This document shows positions 7,990 to 16,862 of a DNA stretch of 50,606 bases, in pieces. The notes under the pieces are model-generated. The model ran no database searches, was not told where the DNA came from, and saw only the letters and a list, made by a program, of their open reading frames with translations. The DNA comes from CAYNYM01 sp049366815 (GTDB lineage Bacteria > Desulfobacterota > DSM-4660 > Desulfatiglandales > HGW-15). The DNA lies in the NCBI GenBank assembly GCA_049366815.1, contig JBMNCO010000011.1:1-50606 (forward strand), given 5' to 3'. Numbering within the stretch: the first letter of the stretch is position 1; the number at the start of each line of letters is the position of its first letter. The position numbers and the translations under genes are program-made.

Positions 7990-9252
7990 TCACCTCCTCG
8001 CGATGGATTGAATGGCCTTTAGGGCTGCTGCGGTCCCATCCTGGACGCATTCAGAAACGTTTGTCGGAACCCTCGAACACCCGGCCGCATATATTCCGGG
8101 CCTTGCCTCTTGAGAGGTGACAAATCCGTAATCATCATAGGGTACCTCAATGGGAAGCGGCGTTTCCGCCGTATTGGGTTCCATCCCGGTGGCCAGCACG
8201 ACAAGGTCGGCGGATATCTCATTTAAAACCCCTTTGGTCGTATCCTCAACCCTCAAGATCAGGCCTTTGCCTGAATCGTCCTTTGTAATCTTGGCCACTT
8301 TGCCCTTGAAAAATTGGATGTTTTCCTCTTCCTTCACCTTTGTATAGAAACTTTCGAGACGATCCGTAGCCCGAATATCAATGAAAAAAATGGTGATTTT
8401 GGCGTCCGGGTATTGCTCCCGCACATAAGTGGCCTGCTTCATGGACGCCAGGCAACAGATGCCCGAACAAAAAGGGAGATGATTCTCATCCCGCGAACCG
8501 GCACACTGGACAAAGGCCACATTTTGAGGCGGCTCTCCATCGGAGGGGCGAAGGATTTTCCCCCGCGTCGGTCCGGTCCAGGAAGCCAGTCTTTCCATCA
8601 TCACGTTGGTGATAACGTCCGGGAACTCACCAAAACCGTAGGTATCTAATTTATTGGCGTCATAGGGTCTCCATCCCGTGCTCCAGACAACGGCCCCCAC
8701 CTTGAGGGACACGGTTCTGGGTTCCATATTCAGATCGATCGCCGAATAGGGACAGGCCTTTTTGACCGACTCCGCCTCCTCGCTCTGAACCAGGGCAGGG
8801 TCCAGGACATACCGCATGGGGAAGGCCATGTCATGGGGCAGGTAGGCGGCCTTCATCTTGTTCATGCCGTAATTAAATGGGTTTTCTATCTCCAGAGTGC
8901 ATACCTCGGCACATTTACCGCACCCGGTGCACTTTTCGTTGACATAGCGCGGGTTGAGCCTGATGGTCACGTCAAAATGACCCTCTTCGCCCGCGATGCT
9001 CTCCACCTCGGCCATGGTGAAAAAGCGTATCCTGGGATTCTGCTTTATGCGGCGGAAATTCAGCTCCAGGCCGCAGTAAGGAGGGCACAACTTGGGGAAA
9101 TAATGGTGAAGCTGGGCGACCCTTCCTCCAAGATATGGGTTTTTCTCAACAATATAGGTGTCATAGCCCGCTTCTGCTGCTTCGATGGCGGCCGTAAGCC
9201 CGGTCATGCCCCCGCCGACCACCAGGATACTTTGGGTCTCTGCGTTTGCCAT
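7990..9252 (-). CDS. qmoA: Quinone-interacting membrane-bound oxidoreductase subunit A
   Basis: QmoA is the smaller HdrA-like flavoprotein of the QmoABC complex, which links the menaquinone pool to APS reductase. It has 420 residues, with an N-terminal FAD-binding fold (ILVVGGGMTGLTAAIEA). The HdrA signature LHHYFPKLCPPYCG, one [4Fe-4S] motif (CTGCGKCAEVC), a CAGSRDENHLPFCSGICC segment and a C-terminal GIYAAGCSR motif follow. The start at 9252 has AGGAGG six bases away; an ATG two codons upstream abuts the ribosome-binding site. It heads the qmoABC operon. About 470 bases separate it from the ETF:quinone oxidoreductase gene, so qmo may have its own promoter there. Confidence 0.95.
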   Translation of the reverse strand: MANAETQSILVVGGGMTGLTAAIEAAEAGYDTYIVEKNPYLGGRVAQLHHYFPKLCPPYCGLELNFRRIKQNPRIRFFTMAEVESIAGEEGHFDVTIRLNPRYVNEKCTGCGKCAEVCTLEIENPFNYGMNKMKAAYLPHDMAFPMRYVLDPALVQSEEAESVKKACPYSAIDLNMEPRTVSLKVGAVVWSTGWRPYDANKLDTYGFGEFPDVITNVMMERLASWTGPTRGKILRPSDGEPPQNVAFVQCAGSRDENHLPFCSGICCLASMKQATYVREQYPDAKITIFFIDIRATDRLESFYTKVKEEENIQFFKGKVAKITKDDSGKGLILRVEDTTKGVLNEISADLVVLATGMEPNTAETPLPIEVPYDDYGFVTSQEARPGIYAAGCSRVPTNVSECVQDGTAAALKAIQSIARR

Positions 9253-9567
9253 GCTCATCCTCCTAAGCTAATTGGAATGTTAGGCGCACCCTCTTGTGAG
9301 AGCTCTTTCCGGAACTTTTGACAGCGCAACAGATGATCCTGAAGGTGAGTCCTCATGTCAGGGGTATGTCCTCTCGAGGTCATGCCTTTCGTGCTGTTTT
9401 AGATTTATGAAAAGGGACACGTTCAGGCCTCTGGTGTTCCCTTTTCAAAAATCCAAAACACCACGGTTTTTTCCGGCTGGTTCGAGTTTTCTATCCACGA
9501 GAATATCGATTTGGGGCGTAATGGAAATAAGATGTATAATTATTCAATATACTTTAGGGGAAAGTTC

Positions 9568-9674
9568 TCCCCCCGGACCGGGGGGACACAAAATGGGATA
9601 TTTTTCACACGGTTTGGGGGGAGATGATCCCCCAAACCGGTTTATACATGCAGACATTCAGCCCCGTCCGGGGC
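9568..9674. other. Three GC-rich palindromes between the ETF:QO gene and qmoA
   Basis: Within 9253-9720 there is no gene but three hairpin-forming sequences. The first, at 9568-9586, pairs TCCCCCC with GGGGGGA. The second, at 9610-9639, has perfect 11-bp arms CGGTTTGGGGG and CCCCCAAACCG. The third, at 9661-9674, pairs GCCCC with GGGGC. None is followed by a clear T-run in the minus direction. They may be terminators or processing sites after the ETF:QO gene, or operators for qmoABC. Confidence 0.55.
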
Positions 9675-9720
9675 ATACGGTGGACCGTGGGAATTTCCCT
9701 CTTTGGCGAAGGTGTTGAGA

Positions 9721-11421
9721 CTATACCATGGAATACTTTGGTCCCCCACCGCCCTCAGGTGGTACCCAGGTGATGTTCTCATACGGGTCTTTGATGTCAC
9801 AGGTCTTACAATGGACACAATTGGAGAAGTTGAGCGTCATCTTGGGCTCGCCCGTCTCCTCGTCGATATCCATCTCGTAGACATTGGCAGGGCAGAACCT
9901 GACACACGGATTCTGGTATTCCTCACGACACTTGGTATAACAGATGTTCAGATCCAGTATCCTGAGATGGGGGGGCTGTTTTTCCTCATGGGTGGATCCG
10001 GAATAGTAAACGTCCGTCTCCTTGTCAAAGGTCTTTTCCCCGTCGTACTTGATATCACCCTTTTGCTCATCAGTAGGAGAATTCGTTCCATACACATCCA
10101 CCACTTTTCTGAGATGGGTGTAATCGGGTTCCGATTTCAGGTGTGAACTCCAATCCCTTCCCCCCAGGACATACTGTATCCCGGTCCTGAACAGGCCTTT
10201 CCACAGACCGCCCTCAAAGGACTGATGGAAATTTCGAACCTTGTAAAGTTCTTTGCCGATGTAACTTTCGGACAGGGCCGTCCGGTATTTCTCAAGTTGG
10301 GTCTCAGATAAATCATTCTTCAAGAGGCCCTCGAGAACGTTTTCTGCGGCCAACATCCCCGATTTCATGGCATAATGTATGCCTTTGATCTTCATCCCGT
10401 TAAAAAGACTCGCTGAATCACCTATGAGCAGACCGCCGTTGAAGCTCGCCCTGGGCACGGAAAAATACCCACCTACCGGGACTGTCTTTGCCCCGAATTG
10501 AACCATCTTCCCATCCTTGAGGATATCGGCAATTAACGGATGTAATTTCAACTTCTGAAATTCACGATGGGGATCCATGCAGGGATCCCTGTAATCAAGG
10601 CTGACCAAGAGTCCTACGGCTACATGGTTGTCTTTCATGCCGTAGAGGAACCCTCCACCGAATGTATCACTTTTCAGAGGGTAGCCCATGGTGTGGATCA
10701 CTTCCCCGGGTTGGATTCTCCCCTCGGGGATTTCCCACACCTCCTTGACGCCGACCTCATATCCTTGGGGATTCTTTCCTTCATCCAGGTTATAGCGCTT
10801 GATCAGAGTCTTGGTCAGGCTGCCCCTTGAACCCTCGCCAAAAATGACCACCTTGGCATGCAGATCGATACCGGGTTCGTAATTCGACTTCTTGTTTCCT
10901 TCCTCGTCAATGCCCTTGTCACCCGTTCTTACGCCGATAACCCGATCGCCATCGTAAAGGACCTCGGTTCCGGAAAATCCGGGAAAGATGTCCACACCAC
11001 TTTCTTCGACCAATCCACCCAGCCATTCCGTAAGCCTTGAAAGGGAAACGGTATAGAAACCATGATTGTCCAGCGGTGGCGGCGTAATCGGTGCCTTGAT
11101 CTTTCCGGTTTTTGTCAAGTAACAAACCGTTTCTTTAGTGACTTCCCCCTCTAAGGGGGCGCCCTTTTCCTTGTAGTCAGGGACCAGTTCTCCAAGGGCC
11201 ACCGGGTTCATAACGGCTCCGGAGATTCCATGGGAACCGACGAAAGCGGCCTTTTCCAGGACGGCAATCATAATTTCATCAAGTTTCTGACCTTCACCGC
11301 CCTCATCCACCTTTGCATTGTGCTGTTTGATCAGATTTACAAGATGGTACGCTCCGCTGAGGGAGGCAATTCCCCCGCCCACAAAGAGCACATCCACCTC
11401 CATGACATCTCTTTCTTCCAC
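9721..11421 (-). CDS. Electron transfer flavoprotein:quinone oxidoreductase
   Basis: This enzyme takes electrons from reduced electron transfer flavoprotein, for example from acyl-CoA dehydrogenases, and reduces the membrane quinone pool. The 566-residue length is typical. An N-terminal FAD motif (VDVLFVGGGIASLSGAYHL), the GSHGISGAVMNP segment and GDSASLFNGMKIKGIHYAM are characteristic. The C-terminal ferredoxin domain has CPANVYEMD and CVHCKTCDIKDP, the classical single [4Fe-4S] ligand set, ending in PEGGGGPKYS. The start is GTG at 11421, chosen for a GGAGGG seven bases upstream. It lies on the same strand between aprA and qmoA with gaps of about 510 and 470 bases, so it may be transcribed separately. 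Its location among sulfate-reduction genes is unusual. Confidence 0.95.
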   Translation of the reverse strand: MEERDVMEVDVLFVGGGIASLSGAYHLVNLIKQHNAKVDEGGEGQKLDEIMIAVLEKAAFVGSHGISGAVMNPVALGELVPDYKEKGAPLEGEVTKETVCYLTKTGKIKAPITPPPLDNHGFYTVSLSRLTEWLGGLVEESGVDIFPGFSGTEVLYDGDRVIGVRTGDKGIDEEGNKKSNYEPGIDLHAKVVIFGEGSRGSLTKTLIKRYNLDEGKNPQGYEVGVKEVWEIPEGRIQPGEVIHTMGYPLKSDTFGGGFLYGMKDNHVAVGLLVSLDYRDPCMDPHREFQKLKLHPLIADILKDGKMVQFGAKTVPVGGYFSVPRASFNGGLLIGDSASLFNGMKIKGIHYAMKSGMLAAENVLEGLLKNDLSETQLEKYRTALSESYIGKELYKVRNFHQSFEGGLWKGLFRTGIQYVLGGRDWSSHLKSEPDYTHLRKVVDVYGTNSPTDEQKGDIKYDGEKTFDKETDVYYSGSTHEEKQPPHLRILDLNICYTKCREEYQNPCVRFCPANVYEMDIDEETGEPKMTLNFSNCVHCKTCDIKDPYENITWVPPEGGGGPKYSMV

Positions 11422-11878
11422 TTCTCAGCCCTCCTTATACATTGTTTTGTTCAACCGTATGCGTACACTCCACACGAGCATTCTTTATCACCCCATCGTT
11501 CGCATCGCATTCTCGAAAGGGCGGGAGAAAACGATTGTCATCGAAATCAGCGAGGAGAGGCCCTTCAGCGCCCCTTCACTTCCCCTTCGAAAATTCTCGA
11601 ATCCCGTGTAAGGCGATATCCTTGGATAAAACCACACCACTGTCTCTATAGCATACCCCCAAAAAAGAGTGCAAGCTCTAAATTTCCCCCCCCCAGGTCG
11701 TCCATGATGGTCCAACCTACGGAAAACAATGCAATTATGGCTCAGTGAAAAACACATCCCTTTGGGTGTATTATCCACGAGAGGGCTGAGAAACAAAAGT
11801 TTTGATTTATGATAAACAACATATATTGGTCTTGATTCTATCTCGGGAAGAGGTCACCACGTCCAGGATCAAGAGAAT

Positions 11879-11910
11879 GCCCCAGCCACTCCCAACCTCG
11901 CAGCCGGGGC
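11879..11910 (-). terminator. Possible hairpin terminator after aprA
   Basis: GCCCCAGC (11879-11886) and GCCGGGGC (11903-11910) pair over 8 bp with one G-U, about 22 bases after the aprA stop. No T-run follows, so it may only be a 3' stabilising structure. Otherwise I see nothing convincing in the 510-base gap 11422-11931. Confidence 0.35.
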
Positions 11911-11931
11911 ACCCTTCTTCAAAGTGAACCC

Positions 11932-13815
11932 TCAGACACCGGGCATTGTCCATATGTCTCTCTTCATCAACTCCCATTCGCCGGTATTGGGATCCCAGCG
12001 ACAGTTGGCGAAGCACTTCCAGTTGTCCTCGTCCATCTTGGGTGTGTCCGCTCTGAAGTAATAGCCCGGCCACCTGGTCTCTTCCCTGAAGAGCAGGGTT
12101 CGGACATGGGCCTCAGCCTGCCACATCCTCTGAATATTTTCCCAGACCCTCATCAGATCATGGAGGTTTGTTGCCGCCTGTTTCTCCGCATCTTCCTTGA
12201 GGAAAGCCAGCAACTCAACGGCCCTTTCCAGGAGAGATTTGCTGGTCTTGAATGCGGAAGTGACCCCACCTGCGTATTCGTCCATGATCTTCTGGAGACG
12301 ATGGAGGAACTGTCTGGGCGGGATGTAACTGGTGTTGATTTCCGGATCCGTGGTCTCATCCTTATGGGCCTCATAGATTTCCATAGGTCCCAGGATCTTG
12401 GCCTTCAACTCTTCGACCTTGGCCATATCCACTTTGGGCTCCGCACCCTTTTCCACAATATACTTGATGGCCTGTTTTCCGGCAATACGTCCTTCCGTGT
12501 GTGACCCGGAAGAGAATTTATGACTCGATGCACCGGCGCCGTCACCGACGGCGAAGAGGCCGTCAATCGTCGTCATATTGGCATATCCCCATTTGTAGGG
12601 GGTATCCAGATCCTCGGGACCGCTGACCCAGGCACCGGAGGCACCGGAATGGGATCCAATAAAGTAAGGCTCGCATGCCGCGACTTCGGAATGCTTTTCC
12701 TCGGGCTTGAGATTCATGGAAGCCCAGAGAATGGCCTGCGAGATTGTCATGTCGAGGAAGTCCTCCCAGGCTTCGGTCTCAAGCTCTTTCATTTTCTTCT
12801 TGAAGGCCTTGGGATCGTCCTTATACTCCTCGGCGATATTGTGGATCGCCTCGTCGGTCTCCATGTACAGGGGTCCAAGACCGGCCTCGCTATCCAGCAT
12901 ACCCAGATAGTTTCTGAGATTGGCCGGAATGGGCTTTACCAGACCGTAGGGCGCCCAGTTTTTGAGTTCCTCTCCCCTGACGACCATGTAATCGCCGCCC
13001 TGGGCGCTCACCGCACGGGATTTGAACAGAAGGAACCACGCACCCACCGGACCATAGGCATCCTTGAACCTGACGGGGATAAACCGAACTTCCTGACAGG
13101 TCATTTCGGCACCGGCCTTCAGGGTGAAATATGCACTCGAACCGGAGTTGAAGGGAGGATACCAGGATCGGCCGAAACCTTCACCCACGGAACGGGGACG
13201 GAATACATGGACGGCACCGCCCATACCCGCGATAACGGCCTTGGCCTTGAACACATAGAACTGGTTTTCACGGGTGCTGAATCCTACGGCACCCACGCAC
13301 TTGTTGCCCTCCATAATGGGGTCGACGATAAAAACTCTTTCGTAGATCTCCCCGCCCGCATCGGCGATGGCGTTCTTGGCGGCTTCCGCAATGATGATCT
13401 TGTAAGATTCGCCGTTGATCATCAGCTGCCAGCGACCTTCATGAACGTATTTGCCTTCTTCGTCTTTCCAGATCTTCAGCCCCCATTTTTCAAAGAGGTG
13501 GACCGTGGAATCCACGTGGCGAGCAATATTGTAAACCAGGTCCTCTCTGGAGATACCCATGAGATCCATACGCACGTAGCGCACATAGTCTTCAAGCGTA
13601 TTCTCACCGTCTTTGACGCCCACATACTGGTTAATAGCGGAAAGTCCCATGGCCACGGCGCCGCTTCGATCAAGGGCGGCCTTATCGACCAGGGTGACCT
13701 TCAGCCCCTTTTTTTTGGCCCAGTAGGCCGCCTCAGTAGCAGCCCCGCATGCAGAAAACCCTCCCCCAAGGATCAGGAGGTCGGTATTAACTTCTACGGT
13801 TTCAAAATTTGCCAT
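11932..13815 (-). CDS. aprA: Adenylylsulfate (APS) reductase alpha subunit
   Basis: AprA is the FAD-containing catalytic subunit that reduces adenosine 5'-phosphosulfate to sulfite and AMP in the cytoplasm. The 627 residues begin with an FAD-binding motif (TDLLILGGGFSACGAATEA). Family segments DRSGAVAMGLSAINQYVG, HVFRPRSVGEGFGRSWYPP, GSHSGASGAWVSGPEDL and SSGSHTEGRIAGKQA follow. The C-terminal region MWQAEAHVRTLLFREETRWPGYY matches the helical end of the subunit. The start has AGGAGG nine bases upstream. It lies 21 bases after aprB, so both are one transcript. Length and motifs indicate a functional dissimilatory enzyme. Confidence 0.97.
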   Translation of the reverse strand: MANFETVEVNTDLLILGGGFSACGAATEAAYWAKKKGLKVTLVDKAALDRSGAVAMGLSAINQYVGVKDGENTLEDYVRYVRMDLMGISREDLVYNIARHVDSTVHLFEKWGLKIWKDEEGKYVHEGRWQLMINGESYKIIIAEAAKNAIADAGGEIYERVFIVDPIMEGNKCVGAVGFSTRENQFYVFKAKAVIAGMGGAVHVFRPRSVGEGFGRSWYPPFNSGSSAYFTLKAGAEMTCQEVRFIPVRFKDAYGPVGAWFLLFKSRAVSAQGGDYMVVRGEELKNWAPYGLVKPIPANLRNYLGMLDSEAGLGPLYMETDEAIHNIAEEYKDDPKAFKKKMKELETEAWEDFLDMTISQAILWASMNLKPEEKHSEVAACEPYFIGSHSGASGAWVSGPEDLDTPYKWGYANMTTIDGLFAVGDGAGASSHKFSSGSHTEGRIAGKQAIKYIVEKGAEPKVDMAKVEELKAKILGPMEIYEAHKDETTDPEINTSYIPPRQFLHRLQKIMDEYAGGVTSAFKTSKSLLERAVELLAFLKEDAEKQAATNLHDLMRVWENIQRMWQAEAHVRTLLFREETRWPGYYFRADTPKMDEDNWKCFANCRWDPNTGEWELMKRDIWTMPGV

Positions 13816-13836
13816 ATCTCTAAACCTCCTTTTTTC

Positions 13837-14274
13837 TTAGTTTGGTGTGGGAACAGCCCCGAGTCCGAGGGACTCGGGCTCGGTCGCCAAGGCCTGGCTG
13901 TCGAGGTCATCGTGGGTTGCATAACCGCCCAGAGGATCGGCTGAGCCTTCAGGGGTCGTCCTGGTGGGGAATTTGAACCTCTTGATGGACCCGTCCCGAA
14001 ATTTGACGGTCCACATAATGTCCTCGGAACCCCTCAATGGCGTAGCGCTCGCACCGACAGGAACGAAGTCAGCATAACCGCGTACGTCCATGGCCTGCTG
14101 AGGGCAGATCTTGACGCAGCACATGCACTCCCAGCACATCTGAGGATCCCGGTTGTAGGCCTTCATCCTCTCCTGGTCCAGGACCATCAGGTCATTGGGG
14201 CAGATATACATGCATGCGGTCTTATCCTGGCCCTTGCAGCCATCGCATTTTTCCGTAATCACATAACTTGGCAT
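13837..14274 (-). CDS. aprB: Adenylylsulfate (APS) reductase beta subunit
   Basis: AprB is the two-cluster ferredoxin subunit that carries electrons to the FAD of AprA. The 145-residue protein has the cluster motifs CDGCKGQDKTACMYICP and CWECMCCVKICP at the N terminus. A beta-rich middle follows, and then the long C-terminal tail that wraps AprA (about residues 105-145, ending GLGAVPTPN). I chose ATG 14274, with GAGGAGG seven bases upstream; a GTG one codon earlier is possible. It precedes aprA by 21 bases. The 164-base gap back to sat contains no obvious terminator, so sat-aprBA may be one operon. Confidence 0.97.
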   Translation of the reverse strand: MPSYVITEKCDGCKGQDKTACMYICPNDLMVLDQERMKAYNRDPQMCWECMCCVKICPQQAMDVRGYADFVPVGASATPLRGSEDIMWTVKFRDGSIKRFKFPTRTTPEGSADPLGGYATHDDLDSQALATEPESLGLGAVPTPN

Positions 14275-14441
14275 CACTGCACCTCCTCACTAATCGGGTT
14301 TATTGAGTTCAACTTTTGCGTCGCAGGTGTAATCGTTCTCTCCTTTGCACCCCCTTTCTTTGATGTTTGTTCGCCAAGAGGCAAATCCTGAGAAAATCCT
14401 CGTTAAAATTTCCCCGGCTCGCATGGAATGACAACCCGTTC

Positions 14442-15662
14442 TCAGGACTTCTTTACGTCGCCGGTGGCCGCACCATGCAGCTTGATCTCAATTTTTTCTT
14501 CCAGATTCTGATAGTAATTCTGAAGAATGACAACCACTTCCGGACGGGAGAATTCCGGAGGAAGCGCTCCGCCCTCCGAAAGAGTCTTTCGAACCATTGT
14601 TCCGGAAAGGAGCAATCGGTCGTCCTTTCCGTGGGGGCATGTCCTCATGGACGCCATTCCGCCGCACTTGTAGCAATGGAAGGTCCAGTCGATATTCAAG
14701 TTTTGACACTTGAGGGCACCTCCGGGAATCCGGTCAAAAATTTTCTGTGCATCAAAAGGACCGTAATAATCGCCGACGCCTGCGTGGTCACGCCCGATAA
14801 TCATATGACTGCACCCGTAATTCTGTCGGAAAACGGCATGAAGAAGGGCCTCTCTCGGGCCGGCATATCGCATCTCCATAGGGTACCCGCCCTGCACCAC
14901 AGTGCCCTTGACAAAGTAATTGTCAACCAAGGCCTGTATGGCCTTGACTCGTACATCAGCCGGGATATCCCCTGCCTTCAATTTACCTACCAGCTGGTGA
15001 ATATAGACGCCGTCCATCACCTCGACCGCGATCTTGGCGAGAAACTCGTGGGAACGATGCATGGGGTTACGGAGTTGGAGCGCTGCAACACGTTTCCAAC
15101 CCATATCTTCGAAAATTTTTCTGGACTCAGCCGGTCTTTGGTAAAGTCCCTTGAACTGCTCAGGATAATAACTCTCACTCAAAACCTTGACCGGTCCGGC
15201 CAGATTATACCTGCCCTGAGCCATGACCTTTGCCACACCGGGATGTTCTATGTCTGTTGTGGTAAAAACGGCTTTGCATTCGTATTCCTTGTCGATGGTG
15301 TACTTCTCACTCACTTGCATAGTGCCGATCGTGGTTCCGGTCTCATCGTCAATAAGGGCCAACTCGTCGCCCTCCTTAACAGCCTCGTCATCCGTTGACA
15401 GGGTTATAGGGATAGGCCAAAACGTCCCGTCCGCCATGGTGAACCTGTCGCACACACCTTGCCAGTCCGCTTTTGTCATAAAGCCGCTAAGAGGCGTGAA
15501 GGCCCCGATTCCCAACATAATGAGATCCGAGGTCTCCCTCGATGTCATTTTGATCTGCTTTAAGGTTTTCGCCCGATCGATCTCCTCCTGCAGTTCTCTT
15601 CCATCAAGCAACAGGGGCATAAGTTTCTCTTCTTTTCCATGCGGCACGATAAGGTCCGACAT
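14442..15662 (-). CDS. sat: Sulfate adenylyltransferase (ATP sulfurylase)
   Basis: Sat activates sulfate with ATP to adenosine 5'-phosphosulfate, the first step of dissimilatory sulfate reduction. The 406-residue protein has the active-site motif QLRNPMHRSHE (residues 196-206), YAGPREALLHA (266-276) and GRDHAGVGDYYG (290-301). Cys319, Cys330, Cys333 and Cys342 form the zinc site typical of sulfate-reducer enzymes. The start at 15662 is supported by GGAGG seven bases upstream; a longer frame to 15803 lacks one. No APS kinase domain is present, as expected for the dissimilatory form. It is the first gene of the array running into aprBA. Confidence 0.97.
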   Translation of the reverse strand: MSDLIVPHGKEEKLMPLLLDGRELQEEIDRAKTLKQIKMTSRETSDLIMLGIGAFTPLSGFMTKADWQGVCDRFTMADGTFWPIPITLSTDDEAVKEGDELALIDDETGTTIGTMQVSEKYTIDKEYECKAVFTTTDIEHPGVAKVMAQGRYNLAGPVKVLSESYYPEQFKGLYQRPAESRKIFEDMGWKRVAALQLRNPMHRSHEFLAKIAVEVMDGVYIHQLVGKLKAGDIPADVRVKAIQALVDNYFVKGTVVQGGYPMEMRYAGPREALLHAVFRQNYGCSHMIIGRDHAGVGDYYGPFDAQKIFDRIPGGALKCQNLNIDWTFHCYKCGGMASMRTCPHGKDDRLLLSGTMVRKTLSEGGALPPEFSRPEVVVILQNYYQNLEEKIEIKLHGAATGDVKKS

Positions 15663-15894
15663 AAGATACCCTCCTTTTTGATCTCGTTTAATGGTTGCTC
15701 CGATTTTCCAGCCAATCACTTTCATCTGTGAAAAAAAGAACGGCTTCTCGCTGCAACATGAGTCGATTAGACCAAAATCGGCCTTCGTGACCCAGAGTTC
15801 CATCAGGCCGACGCTGGGTGCTCCATCCTGAGCAAGGCCTGAGGCTGAACCTTTAATGAACCGAAAAAACCGAATATGTCTGAGGTGTTATTGA

Positions 15895-15924
15895 ACTATA
15901 AAGAGTGACTTTTCAACTTGTCCT
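15895..15924 (-). promoter_or_regulatory. Candidate sigma70 promoter for sat
   Basis: On the minus strand AGGACA (15919-15924) and TATAGT (15895-15900) are 18 bases apart, with transcription predicted to begin near 15888. That leaves a leader of about 225 bases before the sat ATG. The -35 matches at four of six positions. The rest of 15663-16244 holds nothing else I can support. Confidence 0.4.
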
Positions 15925-16244
15925 TTTTTTTGTTCATGGGTATGACGGCGTAATATCATCCGGTTGTGACGCCGAATACTGCCGGACAGGGTTGTCGAGT
16001 CCTTTTCCGTTTTTGGAAAAAAGATGATGCTGAATTTGATCAATGGGGTCGCCCATAAGCGATGGTCGGGTGCGATCTAAAAAGTATTGGAATCAGAACA
16101 GTAGTCGTTGTAGGGTTCAAGTCGAATCGTTAAAAAAAATACGATGGATATGCGGAAAATGCCTTCCGGCGCCGAGCGCGATTATCGTGATCCACGAATG
16201 TTGCAGGAAAGGGCAAAGGCCTTAGAAAACCTCATCTCTCGTGT

Positions 16245-16610
16245 TTATCGACCCTTCTTCCGGGAGGTGTGATCAAGGATCTCCTTGAGTGCCTTTTGAT
16301 TCACGGGCTTCGACATATAATAGATGATGCCGAGGGTTCTGATTTCTTTTTCCAGTTCGTCGGTGCTATGCTCTGTCATGGTAACGACACCGATCTGCGG
16401 CCGCAATTTCTTGAGCTCTCCGATCAGTTCCTTTGCAGGCATTTCAGGGAGAGAAATATCAAGCAGGACCAAATCAAAGGCCTTTTTACCCGCCTTCTGT
16501 AAAGTGTCTTGAACCGTGCCGGATGTTTCGACCCCATAGCCCCAACCCTTGATCAGCTCAGAGGTAGCGGTTCGAATGGCAACATCGCTGTCCACGACCA
16601 AGACATCCAT
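16245..16610 (-). CDS. Single-domain response regulator (CheY-like)
   Basis: This is a stand-alone receiver domain of 121 residues. The acidic pocket (VVDSD near residue 7), the phospho-acceptor Asp in VLLDISLPEM (about residue 51), the switch Thr region (VVTMTEHS) and the conserved Lys in MSKPVN are all present, so it should be phosphorylatable. There is no output domain, so it probably acts by protein contact or as a phosphate relay. AGAGGGG precedes the ATG. A good sigma54 promoter lies 50-70 bases upstream, and the sigma54 activator gene is immediately upstream on the same strand. The partner kinase is not in this window. It lies next to, but about 580 bases before, the sat operon. Confidence 0.88.
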   Translation of the reverse strand: MDVLVVDSDVAIRTATSELIKGWGYGVETSGTVQDTLQKAGKKAFDLVLLDISLPEMPAKELIGELKKLRPQIGVVTMTEHSTDELEKEIRTLGIIYYMSKPVNQKALKEILDHTSRKKGR

Positions 16611-16660
16611 TGCCCCTCTTTTCCTTTCAATAAAAGTGCCAAAATTCTCTATGATATTAT

Positions 16661-16678
16661 GAGCAATAACTATGCCAT
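16661..16678 (-). promoter_or_regulatory. Sigma54 (-24/-12) promoter of the response regulator gene
   Basis: On the minus strand the sequence TGGCATAGTTATTGCTC has GG (16676-16675) and GC (16664-16663) separated by exactly 10 bases, close to the consensus TGGCAC-N5-TTGC. Transcription would start near 16651, about 40 bases before the ATG at 16610. Confidence 0.65.
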
Positions 16679-16862
16679 GAAATTATTTTGGCTTTTAGCT
16701 CAATGATTTCAAAATATTAAGATTAAATAGCAGGAAAATAAAGAGGAGAGATTGAGGTCAGGATTTCGGGCGGAAACGCCTTAAAAAGATATGCAGCCAA
16801 AGCGTATCTCATTAAAATTACATGGGATTAGATCTTTTCGGGCTATTTAACCCGATATTCGG

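Noticed and set aside
9648..9662. A GG-N10-GC pattern on the minus strand upstream of qmoA as a sigma54 promoter.
   Set aside because: Only the invariant dinucleotides match; the surrounding bases do not, and it overlaps a palindrome.
12520..13944. A 474-codon open frame on the plus strand opposite aprA.
   Set aside because: It is a shadow of aprA and aprB in GC-rich sequence, with no recognisable domain and no ribosome-binding site.
16144..16272. A 42-residue plus-strand frame (DYRDPRMLQERAKALEN...) overlapping the end of the response regulator gene.
   Set aside because: It has a protein-like composition but no ribosome-binding site, and it overlaps a confident gene on the other strand.
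16622..16642. A second sigma54-like sequence, TTGGCACTTTTATTGA, before the response regulator gene.
   Set aside because: The -12 element is GA instead of GC, and the start point would fall inside the ribosome-binding site. The site at 16661-16678 is better.
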